Below, piece by piece: positions 60,131 to 64,000 of a stretch of DNA of 64,000 bases. A model generated the notes under the pieces. The model saw only the letters and a program-made list of their open reading frames with translations, was not told the origin of the DNA and did not search any database. The stretch comes from Ralstonia sp. UBA689 (GTDB lineage Bacteria; Pseudomonadota; Gammaproteobacteria; Burkholderiales; Burkholderiaceae), in NCBI RefSeq assembly GCF_002298975.1, contig NZ_DBMV01000045.1:62001-126000 (forward strand). The letters run 5' to 3'. The translations under genes were made by a program, and so were the position numbers. Each line of letters opens with the position of its first letter. The stretch's first letter is position 1.

Positions 60131-60164
60131 ATCATCAGATATATCTTAAGATACATCGGATGAT
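60131..60164. promoter_or_regulatory. 34-bp dyad operator upstream of padR
   Basis: ATCATC-AG-ATA-TATCTTAAGATA-CAT-CG-GATGAT is symmetric over 34 bases, with a perfect 12-base centre (60142-60153). It is 20 bases before the padR ATG, so PadR autoregulation, and regulation of the SIP gene from the same promoter, is likely. Confidence 0.7.
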
Positions 60165-60220
60165 AGTGACGACGATCCGGAAGTCAAGGACGGCGACAAG
60201 AAAATCTGCGCGAGTGCGGC

Positions 60221-60733
60221 TCAGGCCGCCGATGCATCTCCGCCCAGCGTGGCGACATGCACCAGCCAACGCCGCACAACCTGCTCTTCTTCGGAGGAGA
60301 ACCCCGCGCACAGGTCCTGCTCGATCCCGCCCGATCGTTTGCGGCAGGCGTCGAGCAGCGCCAGGCCCTCCGGCGTTACGTCGATATGCTGGATGCGGCC
60401 GTGCACCGCGTGTGGCCGGCGCGTGATGGCGCCGCTGCGCGCCAGATTGGCGACGATCACGCTCACGGTCTGCGGTGTCAGCAGGGCCAAGCGGGCGAGG
60501 TCGGCGTTCGAGATGCCCGGGTAGGCGCGAATCATTGTCAGCACTAGGAATTGCGGCAGCGTGACGCCCACGTCGGCCATGGCACGCTCCATGCGCAGGC
60601 GGTGCGCGGCGCTGGCCTGGCGCAACAGGTAGCCGAGATAACCCTCTTCGCCGCGTTTGCCCTGGCCGGGCGAGGGGATGGGAGTGCTGTTTGTCGCGTT
60701 GTCCACGCTGGCCGCAGGGGAGGGCTTGCTCAT
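60221..60733 (-). CDS. MarR family transcriptional regulator
   Basis: The 170-residue protein has a MarR winged helix (about 35-145: LPQFLVLTMIRAYPGISNADLARLALLTPQTVSVIVANLARSGAITRR in its core) after a disordered N-terminus rich in Pro and Ser. It diverges from the CMD/GNAT/azoreductase operon, with an inverted repeat between them, so it probably represses that operon and responds to an electrophile or phenolic compound. Confidence 0.9.
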   Translation of the reverse strand: MSKPSPAASVDNATNSTPIPSPGQGKRGEEGYLGYLLRQASAAHRLRMERAMADVGVTLPQFLVLTMIRAYPGISNADLARLALLTPQTVSVIVANLARSGAITRRPHAVHGRIQHIDVTPEGLALLDACRKRSGGIEQDLCAGFSSEEEQVVRRWLVHVATLGGDASAA

Positions 60734-60742
60734 GATATAAGA

Positions 60743-60763
60743 GCTCGAATATGATGTTCGAGC
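60743..60763. promoter_or_regulatory. Operator-like inverted repeat between marR and CMD operon
   Basis: GCTCGAA-TATGATG-TTCGAGC is a perfect 7-7-7 inverted repeat in the 75-base divergent gap, the usual size of a MarR operator. It is ten bases upstream of the marR ATG. Confidence 0.6.
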
Positions 60764-60808
60764 GCTGATATTACCACTCCTACAACCCCAACCACACAGG
60801 AACCAGAC

Positions 60809-61303
60809 ATGCACGATCTCTCCCCTCGCATGGATTACGCGGAATTTGCCGAAACTGCCGTGGGTGTGTCGGCGGCACTGCAGGCGCTCGGCAAGGCGGT
60901 GGACGCCTCCGGGCTGGAAAAGCCGCTGACGGAGCTCATCAAGGTGCGCGCCTCGCAAATCAACGGCTGCGCGTTCTGCGTGCAGTTCCACCTGAACCTG
61001 TCGCGCAAGTTGGGGGTGGCAAGCCCCAAGCTGGACCTGGTGGCGGTCTGGCGCGATACGCCGGCGGTGTTCACCCCGCGCGAGCGCGCCGCACTGGCCT
61101 GGACAGAAGCATTGACGGCCCTGGCGCGCGCGACCGGGCACGGCGTGGAAGACCATGAATATGACGCCGTGCGCGAGCATTTCTCCAAGAGCGAGGTGGC
61201 CTTCCTGACGGCCGCCATCGCCAACATCCAGGCGTGGAACCGCATTGCCGTCTCGATGCGCTTCGCGCCTCCCGTACCCGCCTCCGCCACTGCACAGGCA
61301 TGA
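60809..61303 (+). CDS. AhpD-like carboxymuconolactone decarboxylase family protein
   Basis: The 164-residue protein is a CMD domain of the AhpD type, with the redox motif Cys-Ala-Phe-Cys in RASQINGCAFCVQFHLNLSRKLG (about 48-70) and the proton-relay His in the same helix. Such proteins reduce peroxides or act as thiol antioxidants. First gene of a three-gene operon with overlapping frames. Confidence 0.87.
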   Translation: MHDLSPRMDYAEFAETAVGVSAALQALGKAVDASGLEKPLTELIKVRASQINGCAFCVQFHLNLSRKLGVASPKLDLVAVWRDTPAVFTPRERAALAWTEALTALARATGHGVEDHEYDAVREHFSKSEVAFLTAAIANIQAWNRIAVSMRFAPPVPASATAQA

Positions 61304-61749
61304 CCATGGACACCATTCGCCCCATTGAAGACGAAGCCGCACTGCGGGCATGCTTTCCCGTCATGCATCAACTGCGACCGCACCTGGCCGATGCCGACGA
61401 ACTGGTTGCGCGCTGGCGCCGTCAGGTGGAAGACGGCTACCGCCTCACTGCTGTCTGGCGCGATAGCACGCCCGTCGCGCTGGCCGGCTATCGGTTGCAG
61501 GAGAACCTCGTCTATGGCCCGTTCATGTACGTCGACGACCTCGTCACCGATGCCAATCTGCGCAGCAGCGGCCTGGGCAACGTGCTGATGGACCATCTCA
61601 AGGACGAGGCGCAGCGCCTGGGCTGCGCGCGGCTCGTGCTCGACACGCCGCTGTCCAACGTGCTCGGCCACCGCTTCTACTACCGCAACGGCTTGCTGGC
61701 CGGAGCGCTGCGCTTCGGCTTCAGCATGCAATCTGGAGGTGTGCGGTGA
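61300..61749 (+). CDS. GNAT family N-acetyltransferase
   Basis: The 149-residue GNAT protein has DTIRPIEDEAALRACFPVM, VDDLVTDANLRSSGLGNVLMDHLKDEAQRLGCARLVLDT (acetyl-CoA loop LRSSGLGNVL) and HRFYYRNGLL. The start overlaps the CMD stop (ATGA at 61300-61303). An ATG two codons later is also possible. Substrate unknown. Confidence 0.83.
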   Translation: MTMDTIRPIEDEAALRACFPVMHQLRPHLADADELVARWRRQVEDGYRLTAVWRDSTPVALAGYRLQENLVYGPFMYVDDLVTDANLRSSGLGNVLMDHLKDEAQRLGCARLVLDTPLSNVLGHRFYYRNGLLAGALRFGFSMQSGGVR

Positions 61750-62372
61750 CGACGCTGTTGCATGTGGCCGTGAGCCCGCGCGAAGGGCAGTCGCACAGCC
61801 GGCGCGCGGCGCAACTCGTGCTTGAGCAACTGGCGCAAGCTACCGCCGGCTTGCGGGTCATCGAGCGCGATCTTGCGGCGACACCGCTGCCGCATCCCGA
61901 TGCGGGCTTTGTCGAGGCCAGTCTCATGCCCGACGCCCATCGCACCGAGACGCATCGCGCCCAACTGCGCTTGTCCGAAACGCTGATCGGTGAACTGGAG
62001 GTGGCAGACGCCGTGCTGATCTCGACGCCAGTGCACAACTACACCGTGCCGTCGGCGCTCAAGGCCTGGATCGATCTGGTGGTGCGGCCCGAACGCACAT
62101 TCCGCCGCACGCCCACGGGCAAGGTTGGCGTGCTGGCAAACCGCTCGGTGCTGGTGGTGTCTGCGTCGGGCGGTAACTTTGATGGCGCTCATGCGCAGAC
62201 CGACTTCCTGATGCCCTACCTGCGTTATGTGTTTGCCACGCTCGGCATCTACCAGGTGGAAGGTATCCGCCTGCAGAACATGGGCCGTGGCGCCGACGCT
62301 GTCGCGCAGGCGTTCGAAGGCTTTCGCCAGGAGTTCGCGGCGCGGCTGTTGCTGGACCCCTTGGGCGTCTAG
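61746..62372 (+). CDS. FMN-dependent NADH-azoreductase
   Basis: The 208-residue protein starts at GTG 61746, overlapping the GNAT stop by four bases. It has the AzoR flavodoxin-like pattern: LLHVAVSPREGQSHSRRAAQ near 4-23 (phosphate loop), LISTPVHNYTVPSALKAWIDLVVRPERTF near 98-126 and LVVSASGG near 137. It reduces quinones or azo compounds with NADH. Its stop overlaps the convergent pcp stop by four bases. Confidence 0.87.
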   Translation: MTTLLHVAVSPREGQSHSRRAAQLVLEQLAQATAGLRVIERDLAATPLPHPDAGFVEASLMPDAHRTETHRAQLRLSETLIGELEVADAVLISTPVHNYTVPSALKAWIDLVVRPERTFRRTPTGKVGVLANRSVLVVSASGGNFDGAHAQTDFLMPYLRYVFATLGIYQVEGIRLQNMGRGADAVAQAFEGFRQEFAARLLLDPLGV

Positions 62373-63016
62373 TGCACGGTGCCGCCGCTTAGTTTCAGAT
62401 CGGCGTGTGTTGCCAGCGCGGTGCGCACCGCCGTGCGTATCCCCTTGATCTGCGTGTCCAGCGACAGGCTCGGCCGGCCTGCATGCCGCGCGGCCAGTTC
62501 GGGCGTGGTCGGCACGTGGATGAAGCCGCCGCGCACCTGTGGCGCGCGCGTGGTGATGTGATGCATGAGGCCGTAGAAGAGGTGGTTACAGTTGTACGTG
62601 CCGGCGCTTTGCGATACCGCTGCCGGCACGCCAGCCTCGCGCAGCGCGTGCACGATCGCCTTGATTGGCAGAGTGGAGAAATACGCAGTGGGCCCGTCTG
62701 CCACCACGGGCGTATCAACGGGCTGATTGCCCGCGTTGTCCGGAATGCGCGCGTCGATCACGTTGATGGCCACGCGCTCCACCGAGATCTCCGCCCGCCC
62801 ACTGGCCAGCCCAAGCGCCAGCACCAGTGTGGGTGACGTTTCTTCAATCGCTTCCACCAGTTTTGCATTGGCGACCCCGAACACGCAGGGCAACTGCCGC
62901 GCCACGATGGTCGCGCCGTCGATCTGCTGACCGTCCAGCGCTTGCGCAATGTCCCAGGACGGATTGGTCGGGTCGGATTCGAACGGCTCGATCCCAGTGA
63001 TGAGGGCGGTGGTCAT
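62369..63016 (-). CDS. pcp: Pyroglutamyl-peptidase I
   Basis: The 215-residue peptidase C15 removes N-terminal pyroglutamate. The start ITGIEPFESDPTNPSW, ISVERVAINVIDARIPDNAGNQP (with the catalytic Glu), the Cys in SAGTYNCNHLFYGLMHH and the His in GGFIHVPTTPE are all present. Length fits the family. Confidence 0.93.
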   Translation of the reverse strand: MTTALITGIEPFESDPTNPSWDIAQALDGQQIDGATIVARQLPCVFGVANAKLVEAIEETSPTLVLALGLASGRAEISVERVAINVIDARIPDNAGNQPVDTPVVADGPTAYFSTLPIKAIVHALREAGVPAAVSQSAGTYNCNHLFYGLMHHITTRAPQVRGGFIHVPTTPELAARHAGRPSLSLDTQIKGIRTAVRTALATHADLKLSGGTVH

Positions 63017-63096
63017 GCAGATGCTCCTTGCTCAAATGCATAGGTATGCAACTAATTGGCGTTGAAAAAGGGGGCTGATGCCGCCCCCGGGTTTGA

Positions 63097-63516
63097 CTAC
63101 GTGTTCAGTGCGCTGCGGACATCGCGGATGGCCTGGACCGTGTCATCGAACGCGTTGGCACCCACGTGCTCGCGCAAGCGCCGCGCCACCTTGGCGCTGG
63201 CGGCTTGCAGCGCCGCCTCCAGCGCGCGGGCTGCCGCGGTGGGAAACAGGTTCCACTCGCGGCCATCGTCCGCAGACGGCTGGCGTTCCACCAGCCCCTT
63301 GGCGACCAGGCCATCGACGAGCCGCGTGGCTGTCGGCCGCGCGATACCCAACACCTCGGCCAGCTCGCGGTTGAGCACGCCGGGCCGCTTGAGCACCACG
63401 CGCAGCACGAACCCTTGCGGCGGCGTCAGGCTGAATGGTGCGTACGCGGCGGTCCATGCACGCTCGACGCAGCGCGCCAGTGCGGTGGTGTTGAAGTACA
63501 GGCAGTGATCGAACAT
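63097..63516 (-). CDS. MarR family transcriptional regulator
   Basis: The 139-residue protein is a compact MarR winged helix (LTPPQGFVLRVVLKRPGVLNRELAEVLGIARPTATRLVDGLVAKGLVERQPS...). It lies 80 bases upstream of pcp on the same strand and may regulate it or an unseen target. Confidence 0.87.
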   Translation of the reverse strand: MFDHCLYFNTTALARCVERAWTAAYAPFSLTPPQGFVLRVVLKRPGVLNRELAEVLGIARPTATRLVDGLVAKGLVERQPSADDGREWNLFPTAAARALEAALQAASAKVARRLREHVGANAFDDTVQAIRDVRSALNT

Positions 63517-63577
63517 GTGCGGCAGTCTAGCGAGAGATCGTTAGGGATGCAATGAACATTTCCGTTGATGAATCGAC

Positions 63578-64000
63578 TTAAGGCGCGGCTTCCGTCGCGT
63601 GCGCGAGCAGTTTCAGCGCCTGCACGAAATAGGCGCGATCATGCGGTGCGAGGTCCTGCATGGCTTCGGACAGGCGTTGCATGGTGGTGTGGGCGATGGC
63701 GAGGTCGCCGTCGGCGTGGGCAAACCATGCCCGTTCGAGCAGCAGCCCGCTGACCTGCACATGACCGTAGCGGTGGCGGCCGCTGTCGTGCTCGCGCAAG
63801 CGCAGCGCGGCCACATCGGCCCAGCGTGACGGCCAGTAGCGTGCGTCGAAGGCTTCGGCAAACGGGCCGGCCTGTGTACGCAGATCGGCCAGCGTGAGCG
63901 GGGCGCGGTCTGCGCTGGCGCGTGCGATGCGCATCAGGGCGATGGCGTTCCATGCCGATTGCAGCGGCCCGCCGTTGCGCAGCGCTTGCCACTCGCTCAT
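63578..64000 (-). CDS. Hypothetical protein at window end
   Basis: A 140-residue helical frame starts with ATG exactly at the window edge (64000). It is rich in Ala, Arg and Leu and has no motif I recognise. The pattern of helices (LQSAWNAIALMRIARA, AIAHTTMQRLSEAMQDL) could be a TPR-like or regulatory fold. The true start may lie outside the window. Confidence 0.5.
   Translation of the reverse strand: MSEWQALRNGGPLQSAWNAIALMRIARASADRAPLTLADLRTQAGPFAEAFDARYWPSRWADVAALRLREHDSGRHRYGHVQVSGLLLERAWFAHADGDLAIAHTTMQRLSEAMQDLAPHDRAYFVQALKLLAHATEAAP

Noticed and set aside
1..64000. Search for CRISPR arrays, insertion sequences, integrases, tRNA and rRNA genes
   Set aside because: No spaced direct repeats, transposase motifs, or RNA-gene signatures were found in the window.

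Overview
The window is GC-rich, densely coded chromosomal DNA from a betaproteobacterium of the Burkholderiaceae, most likely a Ralstonia. That placement is inferred from gene content: AhpC/AhpF, a short FeoB, a TreS-maltokinase fusion next to TreZ and MalQ, and Ralstonia/Burkholderia-style intergenic hairpin repeats. I see no rRNA, tRNA, insertion sequence, phage or CRISPR array. The window opens inside a GlxA-type regulator and closes at the start codon of an unrecognised gene.

Layout. 1-5.1 kb: three DJ-1/PfpI-superfamily proteins, an MTA/SAH nucleosidase, a MocR-type regulator and a secreted cytochrome c. 5.4-10 kb: a zinc-ribbon protein, a DUF1697 protein, a glycine-zipper protein, a flavin disulfide oxidoreductase and a ChaA-type cation/proton antiporter. 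10-20 kb: a secreted spherulin-4/GH135-like protein behind a cyclic-di-GMP-I riboswitch, then small metabolic genes (ArsN2-like acetyltransferase, LysE exporter, LysR regulator with a flavodoxin-fold quinone reductase, carboxymuconolactone decarboxylase, hydrolase, thioesterase, phytanoyl-CoA-type dioxygenase, DUF2141 plus carotenoid oxygenase). 20-24 kb: AMP nucleosidase and a three-gene amino-acid ABC importer that lacks a local ATPase. 24-32 kb: two cyclic-di-GMP enzymes, a thioesterase, a 7TM-type histidine kinase and a methyltransferase. 32-42.6 kb: a Tat lipoprotein amidohydrolase with an MFS transporter, then malQ-treZ-treS/mak (trehalose and maltose metabolism, no treY present). 43-50 kb: ahpC and ahpF (peroxide defence), a Fur-family regulator, small proteins and a Fur-controlled feoA-feoB-small protein operon. 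50-58 kb: a diguanylate cyclase, a LOV-domain EAL phosphodiesterase and an Aer-like chemoreceptor. 58-64 kb: a siderophore-interacting reductase with a His-rich PadR (YqjI/YqjH-like), a MarR-controlled CMD/GNAT/azoreductase operon, pyroglutamyl peptidase and a second MarR.

The main themes are cyclic-di-GMP signalling (four GGDEF/EAL proteins plus one riboswitch), iron and peroxide homeostasis (feo, fur, SIP/PadR, ahp, two Fur boxes), and redox detoxification. The best candidates for new biology are the riboswitch-controlled exopolysaccharide hydrolase candidate, the blue-light LOV-EAL protein, a Fur-box promoter with no protein gene behind it, and an orphan hairpin-plus-terminator transcript next to feoA.
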